NCBI GenBank assembly: GCA_964490705.1
Contig: CAZBCG010000009.1
Location: 1-64,000 of the forward strand
Direction: 5' to 3'
DNA length: 64,000 bases
From: Fodinibius sp964490705
Lineage (GTDB): Bacteria; Bacteroidota; Rhodothermia; Balneolales; Balneolaceae
Of the stretch, positions 26,471-35,271 are shown piece after piece (within the stretch, counting starts at the first letter, position 1; each line of letters starts with the position of its first letter). Below the pieces are notes generated by a model. That model searched no databases. It saw only the letters and a program-made list of their open reading frames with translations, and was not told the origin of the DNA. A program made the position numbers and the translations under genes.

Positions 26471-27027
26471 AAGAATTGGGTACCCATCAAAAAGATTGTT
26501 TAGTTAACAAGAAATGGATCTACCAAAACCACAACAATTTATTTTATGTTACAATAATCTCTGTTTTTTTCGGGTATTAATGCAATAATTCCCCCTCGGT
26601 ATTGCATTTTTTTACAAGGAATGCTAAAAAATCACTCAGTAACCTCCACCTACATCTTCTGTTAGTACCAACTATTTTGTTGAGATAAAAGGACCAGAAT
26701 CTCCATCTTTGATTTGATATGATCGAAAGGCTATCTGCCGTCACCTATTGTCAACTTTTTATAGCTACGATCCAATGGTAAAAAAATAAAGCGTCAATTC
26801 TTAATATCCCTAAATTGAAAGTCGTTGCAAGCTTATTAAATTAACCCTTTATAAATTCTGTAATCATAGTATTTTACTATACTAGCAAAAATAAGGAACA
26901 CTGATTTACAGCACATAGATATAGAAAAGTTTTCCTTAATTTATTTATGTAAATAAATTATTTTACTTAAATTCCATGTGCCCTAATTACAAACAAGTAT
27001 AAGTTATTAATATAAAATTACGTAACA
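26471..27027. other. AT-rich non-coding region between sigma factor and LacI-1
   Basis: 557 bp with no credible gene. It must hold the divergent promoters of locus 1 and LacI-1. Visible structure: a 9-bp inverted repeat built on ATGCAA/TTGCAT (26579-26608), the palindrome ttacgtaa (27018-27025) two bases before the LacI-1 GTG, and very AT-rich stretches (26880-27020). I cannot place -10/-35 elements with confidence. Confidence 0.6.
26579..26608. promoter_or_regulatory. Inverted repeat aatgcaata/tattgcatt
   Basis: Perfect 9-bp arms (26579-26587 and 26600-26608) with a 12-nt C-rich loop, about 110 bp upstream of the sigma gene and 420 bp upstream of LacI-1. The core ATGCAA/TTGCAT is the same as in the cluster near LacI-2. 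A T-run follows on the plus strand, so a weak terminator or attenuator is the alternative reading, but the stem has only two G-C pairs. Confidence 0.45.
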
Positions 27028-28023
27028 GTGAAAGTTACACTTAAAGATATTGCCGAAGACACCGGATATTCTATCTCAACTATTTCGCGAGCACTGAACG
27101 GGCTGGACAAAACCAGTACCAAAGCAAAAAGAGAAATCCTGAAAAGTGCTCGTAAGCTCAACTATCCCCTGCAAAATAAAATTGACAGCGCCACTCAGGG
27201 CGAGCTCGATGTTATGCTCATTACCGGCGTGGAAATCGGGGAATTTTATGCGTCGTTTTTCAACGGGATTAACAATGCAGCATCGCGCGAAAAGGTACGT
27301 CTGAGCCTGACCAGTCTCGAAAACGAAGTGCCGGCTCTTACCGAAATAGCCGAGAAGGTTGAAGAGGAATCCTACAACGGACTCATCATTAATACGCCGC
27401 GATTTAGCACTGCCCAATATCAGGAGCTAAAAGACCTGCTGCCCGAGGACTTCCCAGTCATTTCAAACGAAGTGCTCGACAATCAAATTTTTGATACTGT
27501 TGGCTTTGATAACTACAGTGGCGGCAACTTAGTGGCCAAGCATTTTAAAGAGCAGGGCTATAAACATTGTGGACTCATCCAGGGTCCGCCCGAAAAAACG
27601 GATGCTCGACTTCGAGGTCATGGATTCAGAGATTTTATCCATCATGATCCCGAGATGGAATTCGTTTGGGAGGTCGGCGGCAACTATTCGGTTGACTCAG
27701 GAATCGAAGCGTTTAAGAATTTTCACCAACAAGAGCATAAGCCGCGAGCCATATTCTCATCCAACGATAATATGTGCAAGGCATTTATGAGAGAAGCGAT
27801 GGTCGAAGGCTACAGCTTTCCCGATGATATTGCGATTGTCGGTTTTGATGATCTGCCGGTTTGTAAACATCATCGCCCCACGATCTCATCCATCCACACG
27901 GATTATGAGCTGCTGGGTAAGATTTCGATCCAGAAGATGAAAGAGATGCTTGCCAATCCCGATCAGCCCAAAACACTACTCAGCCTTGTTCCGGTTGAGC
28001 TAAAGGTTCGGGAATCCTCATAG
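27028..28023 (+). CDS. LacI-family transcriptional regulator 1
   Basis: 331 residues, GTG start at 27028. N-terminal LacI helix-turn-helix (3-50: VTLKDIAEDTGYSISTISRALNG, hinge helix near KREILKSARKLNYPL). The periplasmic-binding-protein-like effector domain follows (about 60-331), with GFDNYSGGNLVAKHF and IVGFDDLPVCKHHRPTISSI. It is a close paralogue of LacI-2 at 46725; both share the tail IPxxVRESS-like ending and the DDLPVC block. It diverges from the sigma/SusC operon and converges with GH3 of locus 2, so it probably controls locus 1, locus 2 or both. A terminator follows. Confidence 0.95.
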   Translation: MKVTLKDIAEDTGYSISTISRALNGLDKTSTKAKREILKSARKLNYPLQNKIDSATQGELDVMLITGVEIGEFYASFFNGINNAASREKVRLSLTSLENEVPALTEIAEKVEEESYNGLIINTPRFSTAQYQELKDLLPEDFPVISNEVLDNQIFDTVGFDNYSGGNLVAKHFKEQGYKHCGLIQGPPEKTDARLRGHGFRDFIHHDPEMEFVWEVGGNYSVDSGIEAFKNFHQQEHKPRAIFSSNDNMCKAFMREAMVEGYSFPDDIAIVGFDDLPVCKHHRPTISSIHTDYELLGKISIQKMKEMLANPDQPKTLLSLVPVELKVRESS

Positions 28024-28044
28024 GCACTCAAATTATTAAAACAG

Positions 28045-28081
28045 AAATGCCCAACAGGTGATTTCCTGCTGGGCATTTTTT
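28045..28081 (+). terminator. Intrinsic terminator after LacI-1
   Basis: Arms aaatgcccaacagg (28045-28058) and cctgctgggcattt (28065-28078) pair with one mismatch around a 6-nt loop, with T through 28081. It lies between the convergent LacI-1 and GH3 genes. Confidence 0.88.
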
Positions 28082-28111
28082 ATATGAAACTTATTTAAGG
28101 TTTTGCTTCTA

Positions 28112-30361
28112 TCACTCCATCACGTAATTGAAGGATGCCTCCTTGACATCGCTGGAATTGGTGCCTACAAACACTTTGAATTGGCCCGGTTCTACTGTCC
28201 AGTTCATATTGATATCATAAAATTCCAGATCTCCACGGCTTAGATAAAAAGTCACTTGGGATGTCTCTCCCGGTGCAAGCGTAATCTTTTCAAAATCTTT
28301 CAGCTCCTTAACGGGACGCGTTACGCTGGCTGTCATATCACGGATATAAAGCTGGACGACCTCCTCCCCTTCCACATCTCCGGTATTGGTCACATCTACG
28401 CTCACCGCGATGCTGTCAGAAGCGGTGAGTTCGGTTTTGTCGAGATTAATATCCGAATACTCAAAGGTAGTGTAGCTCAATCCATAGCCAAATGGATATA
28501 ACGGTGAATTCGGAATATCCAGATATTTTGATGTGTATTTGTTTTCGCTCATCGGGCGACCGGTATTTTTCATGTCGTAGTGGATGGGCACCTGCCCCAC
28601 TGAACGGGGAAATGTTACTGGCAATTTTCCGGATGGATTGTCATCCCCAAACAAAATATCGGCAATGGCGGGACCGGCCTGGGTGCCTGCAAACCAAGTT
28701 TCCAAAATAGCAGGTACGTTTTGATCTTCCCAAGTCAGGTCAAGCGGACGTCCGTTCATCAGTACTAACACCACAGGCTTGCCTGTTTTGAGCACTTCCC
28801 GAATCAAATCCTGCTGTACGCCCGGCAGATCAATTTGGGATCGGCTGGCTGCCTCACCACTCATATTGTACGCTTCGCCCAAAGCCATCACAACGGCATC
28901 GGCCTGCCGCGCAGTGCTGACTGCCTCCGAAAAACCGCTCTTGTCATCGGTATTGATGTCGGCACCCTTGGCGTGAAGGATACGCGTATCAGACGAGGCT
29001 ACGCTCTTGATTCCATCCAGCAGCGAAACAGCGTCAGTATAATCACCGGCGGCCGACCACGAGCCGATCAGATGACGTTGATTATCAGCGAGCGGACCGA
29101 CGACAGCTAATGTGCCAAGATCTTTGCTCAGCGGCAGGGTATTGTTTTCATTTTTGAGCAATACCATCGACTCCCGGGCCGTCTCCCGCGCTAAGTTGAG
29201 GTGCTCTTGGTTCATCACCAGCTCCTCTTCGCGCTGGACGTCCGAATAGCGGTACGGATCCTCAAAAAGTCCCAGTTTAAACTTATATCGCAGAATACGG
29301 CGTACGGCTTCATTAATTTGATCTTCAGAAACAACATCCTCTTCCAGCAAATCCTGCAGATGCTTGTGATAAATGGCACCCTGCATATCCATATCTACAC
29401 CGGCTTTAAGTGCCAGCGCCCCGGCTTCAGCTGAATCGGCAGCTACGCCGTGTGGAATGAGTTCGTTAATAGCGGTATAGTCGGATACCACGAAGCCGTC
29501 AAAATTCCATTCGCCTCGCAGGATATCGGTAAATAAGTACTCACTGGCCGTTGCGGGAATACCGCCGATCTCATTAAAAGCAGTCATAAATGACCCCACG
29601 CCTTCTTCGACCGCTGCCTTAAACGGCGGTAAATACACTTCACGGAGCGTGCGATCCGACATATCAACGGTGTGGTAATCGCGTCCCGCTTTGGGCGCCC
29701 CATACGCTGCAAAGTGCTTGGCGGTGGAAACTAACGTATTATTTGCCCCGATATCCGTGCCCTGAAATCCCCTGACTTTTGCTCGGGCAACCTGTGATCC
29801 AAGATAGGTATCCTCACCGGGACTTTCGGCAATACGTCCCCACCGCGGATCACGTGAAATATCGATCATCGGTGCAAAGGTCCAGTGCAGACCCTGTGCC
29901 GTAGCTTCAACTGCTGCCACGCGCGCCGTTTGCTGCATCAGATCCATATCCCAGCTGGCTGTTTCGCCTAATGGGATGGGAAATATCGTTTTGTGTCCGT
30001 GAACTACATCATATCCGAAAAACAGCGGAATGCCCAGGCGCGTTTCTTCCACGGCCATCTCCTGCAAGCTACGATTAAACTCCGCGCCATACGCATTAAA
30101 AATAGCGCCCACTCTTCCGGCACGGATATCCTCTTTATAGCCTTCGCGAACGGTGGGACCGGTTTGATCAAAATCGCTGGTGTATAGTGTCATCTGACCA
30201 ATTTTTTCCTCCATCGTCATCAGGCTGAGCACCGAATCCACCTTGGCCTCGATCTGGGCATCGGCATCCGGTGACTGCTGCGTGCAGGCACTTGCCGAAA
30301 TAAATAGCATTATTATTGCTGCGAAAATAACATTTGAAATAATCCTATTCTGTTTTTCCAT
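28112..30361 (-). CDS. bglX: GH3 beta-glucosidase (BglX-like), exported
   Basis: 749-residue periplasmic or lipid-anchored exo-beta-glucosidase; signal MEKQNRIISNVIFAAIIMLFISASAC with possible lipid-site Cys26. The GH3 N-terminal barrel has RLGIPLFFGYDVVHGHKT, DPRWGRIAESPGED, KHFAAYGAPKAGRDYHT and the nucleophile Asp294 in GFVVSDYTA. The C-terminal sandwich has VVMALGEAYNMSGEAASRS (acid/base Glu region), followed by a fibronectin-III-like domain to the end. BglX-type GH3 enzymes near GH144 genes can act on sophorose and beta-1,2-gluco-oligosaccharides, which would release glucose. It is the last gene of locus 2. Confidence 0.93.
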   Translation of the reverse strand: MEKQNRIISNVIFAAIIMLFISASACTQQSPDADAQIEAKVDSVLSLMTMEEKIGQMTLYTSDFDQTGPTVREGYKEDIRAGRVGAIFNAYGAEFNRSLQEMAVEETRLGIPLFFGYDVVHGHKTIFPIPLGETASWDMDLMQQTARVAAVEATAQGLHWTFAPMIDISRDPRWGRIAESPGEDTYLGSQVARAKVRGFQGTDIGANNTLVSTAKHFAAYGAPKAGRDYHTVDMSDRTLREVYLPPFKAAVEEGVGSFMTAFNEIGGIPATASEYLFTDILRGEWNFDGFVVSDYTAINELIPHGVAADSAEAGALALKAGVDMDMQGAIYHKHLQDLLEEDVVSEDQINEAVRRILRYKFKLGLFEDPYRYSDVQREEELVMNQEHLNLARETARESMVLLKNENNTLPLSKDLGTLAVVGPLADNQRHLIGSWSAAGDYTDAVSLLDGIKSVASSDTRILHAKGADINTDDKSGFSEAVSTARQADAVVMALGEAYNMSGEAASRSQIDLPGVQQDLIREVLKTGKPVVLVLMNGRPLDLTWEDQNVPAILETWFAGTQAGPAIADILFGDDNPSGKLPVTFPRSVGQVPIHYDMKNTGRPMSENKYTSKYLDIPNSPLYPFGYGLSYTTFEYSDINLDKTELTASDSIAVSVDVTNTGDVEGEEVVQLYIRDMTASVTRPVKELKDFEKITLAPGETSQVTFYLSRGDLEFYDINMNWTVEPGQFKVFVGTNSSDVKEASFNYVME

Positions 30362-30386
30362 ATTTCCTCGTTCTTAATACGTTGAT

Positions 30387-32981
30387 TTATTTAATCTTTC
30401 GGATACCAATTCCATTGATTACAGTCTGTCCGTTGACAGGCAAAAAGTTTACTTTGATGCCATTATCCTGATTATGGATAATGACCTTTTTTTGTACGGC
30501 TCTTTTTGAACCATATTGCTGATTCAAGCGTACATTTTGTACCATCGGCTTGCCGTTGATCTGAATATCAAATGCCGATGATTGTCCTTCCGGGGTGTTG
30601 TTATCCTGCAGATGGGCAAATAACAATACCAGCTCATAGGTGCCTTTTGGCGCATCAAAGTAATAGGTATCAATTCCTTGTCGCTGCGTCTGAAACAGCG
30701 GATCGCGGTCGGTGCCCAGTATATCTTCAGGCGTCCCGATCCCCCGACCTCTGGGCCTGTAATTTTCTCCGCCCGAATATCCCCAAAATCCTTTTTGATA
30801 CTCAGTATCGGGATGCCAAACAATACCATGTTCATCATCCACAAAATAGAAGTTCGATCCCGCGTTGATGTAAACATCTTGAAACTGATCAGTGGTATAT
30901 AATTCAAAATCAATTTTGGCCACATCCTGTACAGTCTTATCGGATGGGGACTCTGCTCGCAACACATTTCTGCCATCACGAAATGGCACCTGCCACTCGG
31001 CGACATGATTGTCAAACGTTTTTGTCCCCAGCGATTCGTCATTCAAAAAGAGCTCCCCTTCATCTGTATTGCCATACACCTGCACGGACTGTGTTGCTGC
31101 CTCACTTCCCTTGGCATCTGCTTTCCCGGCTCGCTGATTCCAGCTTTTGGATCCGATCCGGACCACCGGCTCATCAGAAAACCAGCTTGTCAACAGGTGA
31201 TATGCGTCTTTCGGCCGGCGGTCGAACGTCATTAAACCCTTGCTGTTAATCGTCGGAACTGCATCTCTCCTGCTCTCCGATCCAAAATCAAAGAGATTCC
31301 AGACCGCAGATCCGGCCACAAAATCGCGCTCCATAATCTGCTCCAAATTGCGCTGCATAAATCGATTCTGCCACTCCACGGAGAAATCAAATCGCAGTGG
31401 ATTCGGCGTTCGTATTCGCGGATCAGAACCCGCCCCATATTCCGTAACAATCGTAGGTTTATTTGGCAGTTCTTTGTGATGCTGATCCAAAAAGTTGCCG
31501 AGTCCATCGAGCTCCGATTCATACCATCCGAAGTAGAGATTCCATCCTACAATCATCGGGATATCTGTCAGCCCAGATTTCTGATATAAGTCGAAATCTC
31601 CGTGATTCGGAATCATCGTATAGCGGGCAGAATCTTCCTGCCGAGTCACCTTTTCCAGCTCTTTTGCAAAATTCACAATCTTTTGAATATGTGGCTGATC
31701 ATTTTCCCAGTTTCGCCCCAGCAGCATCTCATTCATATAGGCCCAGATGATGATACTGGGATGATTATAGTGCTGGCGAATCATTGCCCGCTGCATGCGA
31801 ATCGTATTTTTATAGAAATCGGGACTGTCGGTAATTTCGTGATCAAGCGGAATTTCCATACTCACCAGCAATCCCAGTCGATCTGCAGCTTCCAGAATAG
31901 CAGGGTCCTGCGGATAATGCGCGGTTCGCAGAAAGTTGCTCCCGGTCTGTTTTGCCAGCTTTAAATCAGCCACATGACGCGCATTGCTCAATGCATTGCC
32001 CTTGCCTTTATAATCCTGATGGCGATTGACGCCCTTCAGTTTCAGCGGCTCTCCATTCAGGAAAAACCCCTTATCGGGATCAAACCGGAACCAGCGAAAA
32101 CCAACGGTCGTGCTTACTTTGTCCAGCACATTGCCATCTGAATCCTGAATCTGACTTTCCAGCGTATATAAATGCGGATGGTCGGGGTGCCAAAGCTTTG
32201 GATCTTCAACAGACGAAAAGGCTTCTTCAAATGAAATTAAATCGGCGGATGGAGCAATCGTTTGTTCTTTAGCAGCTACCATTTTTCCATTGGGATCGAC
32301 GAGCCTGTTAACAATATTCAGCTGTCCATTGCTACCATCCCTACTATCAATATATCCCTCAACATGCAGCCTGGCCGATGAATTGGAGACTTCGGGCGTG
32401 GTTACAAAAATACCCGACGAAGCGTAATCCCCGAATGAAAAATGCGTTTTATGTAATTCAATAAGCCACACGTCGCGATAAATTCCACCATAGAAATTGA
32501 AGTCACCTTTCAGCGGTGGAATATCCTCATTGTGGCGATTATCAACTTTGACAAGTAACTCATTGGGCTCATCTTGATTCAGATATGATGTCGCATCAAC
32601 AGTAAAAGCCGTGTAACCACCCTTGTGGGTTTGGGCCAGCTCTCCGTTGATATAGACCTCGGCAATCTGATTGACCGGCTCGAATTTGAGTACGTATTTT
32701 TTGTCCGGTTTGGAAATTTTAGGAAGCTCTTTTTTGTACCAAGCCACAGTTCGCCGATAGCCCGGCTCCTCATCAAAAGCATCTTTTTTATTCCAGGTGT
32801 GCGGCAGATGTACGTTTTTCCAGGATTCAGAATCGGATTTGTCAAAAGTAAATTGCCAGCCTTCGTTTATGCTCGTTTTTGTCCGCGGTTGACTATTGGA
32901 CTGCTGCGCGTAGCCCTGCCCTCCCCACAGCAGGAATACAGTTAATAGCATCGATATGTGCATGTTATTAATTTGCATCAT
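30387..32981 (-). CDS. GH2-family glycoside hydrolase with C-terminal malectin-like domain
   Basis: 864 residues with a Sec signal (about 7-26, ending GQGYAQQ). GH2 sandwich (about 35-215, SWKNVHLPHTWNKKDAFDEEPGYRR), Ig-like domain, then the TIM barrel. Acid/base Glu418 lies in WAYMNEM and the nucleophile Glu514 in VTEYGAGS. The last ~150 residues (from about 705, VYINAGSNFYFVDDEHGIVW) look like a malectin-type carbohydrate-binding domain. Activity could be beta-galactosidase, beta-glucuronidase or a related exo-enzyme; the sequence does not decide. The predicted start overlaps the GH31 stop by 14 bp; in-frame ATGs at 32978 and 32963 are alternatives. Confidence 0.88.
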   Translation of the reverse strand: MMQINNMHISMLLTVFLLWGGQGYAQQSNSQPRTKTSINEGWQFTFDKSDSESWKNVHLPHTWNKKDAFDEEPGYRRTVAWYKKELPKISKPDKKYVLKFEPVNQIAEVYINGELAQTHKGGYTAFTVDATSYLNQDEPNELLVKVDNRHNEDIPPLKGDFNFYGGIYRDVWLIELHKTHFSFGDYASSGIFVTTPEVSNSSARLHVEGYIDSRDGSNGQLNIVNRLVDPNGKMVAAKEQTIAPSADLISFEEAFSSVEDPKLWHPDHPHLYTLESQIQDSDGNVLDKVSTTVGFRWFRFDPDKGFFLNGEPLKLKGVNRHQDYKGKGNALSNARHVADLKLAKQTGSNFLRTAHYPQDPAILEAADRLGLLVSMEIPLDHEITDSPDFYKNTIRMQRAMIRQHYNHPSIIIWAYMNEMLLGRNWENDQPHIQKIVNFAKELEKVTRQEDSARYTMIPNHGDFDLYQKSGLTDIPMIVGWNLYFGWYESELDGLGNFLDQHHKELPNKPTIVTEYGAGSDPRIRTPNPLRFDFSVEWQNRFMQRNLEQIMERDFVAGSAVWNLFDFGSESRRDAVPTINSKGLMTFDRRPKDAYHLLTSWFSDEPVVRIGSKSWNQRAGKADAKGSEAATQSVQVYGNTDEGELFLNDESLGTKTFDNHVAEWQVPFRDGRNVLRAESPSDKTVQDVAKIDFELYTTDQFQDVYINAGSNFYFVDDEHGIVWHPDTEYQKGFWGYSGGENYRPRGRGIGTPEDILGTDRDPLFQTQRQGIDTYYFDAPKGTYELVLLFAHLQDNNTPEGQSSAFDIQINGKPMVQNVRLNQQYGSKRAVQKKVIIHNQDNGIKVNFLPVNGQTVINGIGIRKIK

Positions 32982-35271
32982 CAGCAGTTTTCCATCTTAG
33001 CTGAATAGATTTTTGATCTTCGGGAATCTTAACCACGGTTCGATTTTGTTCCGAATCAAAACTCACTGCATCTGAATCAATATTTCGGACCTCAATATTC
33101 TGAAATGGGAATACCACTTTAGTCAGGTTGAGCCCGGCTGGATTAGCCGTTAATTCATATCCGGATTCTGTTTTAGAAATGTCGGCTTGTAACCCATCCC
33201 ACGTAGAAATACTGTCGGATTCACCCGGCCAAACCTGTAGCACGCGACGGTCATCCAAAGCAACAATATCATCATTCATTTTTTTATGGCGGGAAATGAG
33301 CGTCTGCACGTCTTCGGAAATCATGGGCAAGATACTTCCTGCTTGGACAAACAGCGGCATCTGTTCCAGCGGAGCATCCACCTCGATATGCTTACCACCT
33401 TTAAACTGCCGGCCACTCCAAAAATTGAACCACTCTCCCTCGGGCAAATAAACCGATCGGCTTGTCCCCCGCTGGTACATCGGCGCCACCAGCAGATCCG
33501 GACCAAACATATATTGATAAATTTGATCAACGGCTACGGGATCATCCGGAAAAGCCAGCGCCATGGGACGTATAACCGGCAGCCCTGTTTCGGATGACTG
33601 ATGTACTGCATCATACAGGTATGGAAAAAGCTGCGTACGGATTTGCGTAAACTGGCGAAAGATATCCAGCGTCTGCTGGTCGTAATCCCATGGACCTTTA
33701 TTAGAGGTCATGTGCACCTGCATGAACGGCGTAAAGGCCGCAAATTGGGTCCACCGGATAAACACTTCTTTATCGGCCGTACCGGCATATCCAGCGATAT
33801 CTGACCCCCAGAGCGAAAAGCCCGACATGGCAGCATTTTGCCCCGCTCTGATAACCGACGGCAATCCTTCATCAAAGGAAAAGTCGCCCTTGTTGTCCCC
33901 GGCCCAGGCAAAGGGATATTGCTGCGTGCCGGTAAATCCGGTCCGGGTAATGAGCACGCCATTGCCATCGAGGCGATCATCCACATAAGCCTGCATTACG
34001 CTGTCGTACATCACGGAATAGCGATTCTGCATCTTGCGGGCTGAAGTGCCATCATTAAAAACCGCATCAGGCACAAAATTACCTTCGCCGTCATCGGCCT
34101 TGAATGCCCGGACCCCCGTCGAAAGCATGTCGTCCATTTCGTTGAACCACCACTGCGTCGCTTGGGGATCGGTAAAGTCAATCAATCCGCCGCGACCTTT
34201 CCACCAATCCATCTGTGCCACATCGCCCGAGGCATTTGTAATCAGCACGTCATTTTCCACCGCTTCCTGGTAGTTGGAAGACGTCTCCGTAATGCCCTCC
34301 ATATCAATCACATTCTCGCTGTTGATGAACGGCGTAAGCCAGAGCGCCAGGTAATATCCCTGCTGTTGGATCTCAGCAAACATTTCAGTGGGCTGGGGAA
34401 ACTGCTGCTCATTGACTTGAAAATTGTTGTAGCCCGTCTCCCAGGGACTGTCCAGCACAATCACTGATGCAGGGATATTGTGCTCTCGAAGTTTGCGGAC
34501 ATCCACCATCACCGAATCCTGATTATGATGCACGTCCCGACTTTTCCAGAGTCCAAATCCCCACGGCGGCGGAACGGGCGAACGTCCGGAGAGCTTCGTA
34601 AAAGTATTGAGCATATCTTTCATATCGGGACCGCCGAAAAACACCGTTCGCATTTTTTGATCTGTTACTTCGATGCTGGTGTCAAAGCGTTCCGATCCGC
34701 TTAGATCGAATTGGGACGGCGCATAGCTATCCAGCCAAAAACCGAGTCCCTTAGAATCCATTACGAACGGCACCGGCTTGTGACTGCCCACTCCCTTATT
34801 TCCGTAGCGATCATCGCTGAGCATCGGCAAAATATATCCACGCTGATTGAGTGCATTAAATCGCTCACCGCCCCCGTAATACCGCGTTTGATCGCTGCTT
34901 TTAATCTCGAGCTCAAAGTCATGCATTTGTCCATCCAGCGGCTGCTGCTCTATTGCAATCGCACGATTATCAATCACTTCAAATGATATTCTTATCACCT
35001 CATTTTTGATGGTCAACGGATTTTGACTGCTGACCGTAAATCCCTGTTGTTGCTTACCATCTATGTTGATACCGAATATCTCAGTCTGATAAGCTTCTGC
35101 CCCAGCATCATCAAGAACAGTAAGCTCGGCAGTACCTTGCCCGAGATTAAATAAAACTGCAAGATGATCTGTAGCAACCTTCTGCTGCCCATTCGCGGTT
35201 GAGACTACTGATATCCCGATTAGCCAAATCCCTATTACAAGCCCGATATGTCTTATGAGACTATTCCTCAT
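32968..35271 (-). CDS. GH31-family alpha-glycosidase (alpha-glucosidase/xylosidase type)
   Basis: 767 residues with a Sec signal ending STANGQQ (about 1-29), so periplasmic. The GH31 core has RYYGGGERFNALNQRG, PPPWGFGLWKSRD and VIVLDSPWETGYNNF. The catalytic block is FKADDGEGNFVPD with likely nucleophile Asp393, and the acid/base region is WAGDNKGDF. FKADDGE is close to the FKTDFGE motif of YicI-type alpha-xylosidases, so alpha-xylosidase is one possibility; alpha-glucosidase is another. Its start overlaps the GH144-1 stop by 11 bp and its stop overlaps the GH2 start, which implies coupled translation. Confidence 0.9.
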   Translation of the reverse strand: MRNSLIRHIGLVIGIWLIGISVVSTANGQQKVATDHLAVLFNLGQGTAELTVLDDAGAEAYQTEIFGINIDGKQQQGFTVSSQNPLTIKNEVIRISFEVIDNRAIAIEQQPLDGQMHDFELEIKSSDQTRYYGGGERFNALNQRGYILPMLSDDRYGNKGVGSHKPVPFVMDSKGLGFWLDSYAPSQFDLSGSERFDTSIEVTDQKMRTVFFGGPDMKDMLNTFTKLSGRSPVPPPWGFGLWKSRDVHHNQDSVMVDVRKLREHNIPASVIVLDSPWETGYNNFQVNEQQFPQPTEMFAEIQQQGYYLALWLTPFINSENVIDMEGITETSSNYQEAVENDVLITNASGDVAQMDWWKGRGGLIDFTDPQATQWWFNEMDDMLSTGVRAFKADDGEGNFVPDAVFNDGTSARKMQNRYSVMYDSVMQAYVDDRLDGNGVLITRTGFTGTQQYPFAWAGDNKGDFSFDEGLPSVIRAGQNAAMSGFSLWGSDIAGYAGTADKEVFIRWTQFAAFTPFMQVHMTSNKGPWDYDQQTLDIFRQFTQIRTQLFPYLYDAVHQSSETGLPVIRPMALAFPDDPVAVDQIYQYMFGPDLLVAPMYQRGTSRSVYLPEGEWFNFWSGRQFKGGKHIEVDAPLEQMPLFVQAGSILPMISEDVQTLISRHKKMNDDIVALDDRRVLQVWPGESDSISTWDGLQADISKTESGYELTANPAGLNLTKVVFPFQNIEVRNIDSDAVSFDSEQNRTVVKIPEDQKSIQLRWKTADDAN

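Noticed and set aside
26579..26610. ATGCAA inverted repeat read as an intrinsic terminator because of the following T-run
   Set aside because: The stem has only two G-C pairs and a 12-nt loop, and no gene ends upstream on that strand; an operator is more likely, though not shown.
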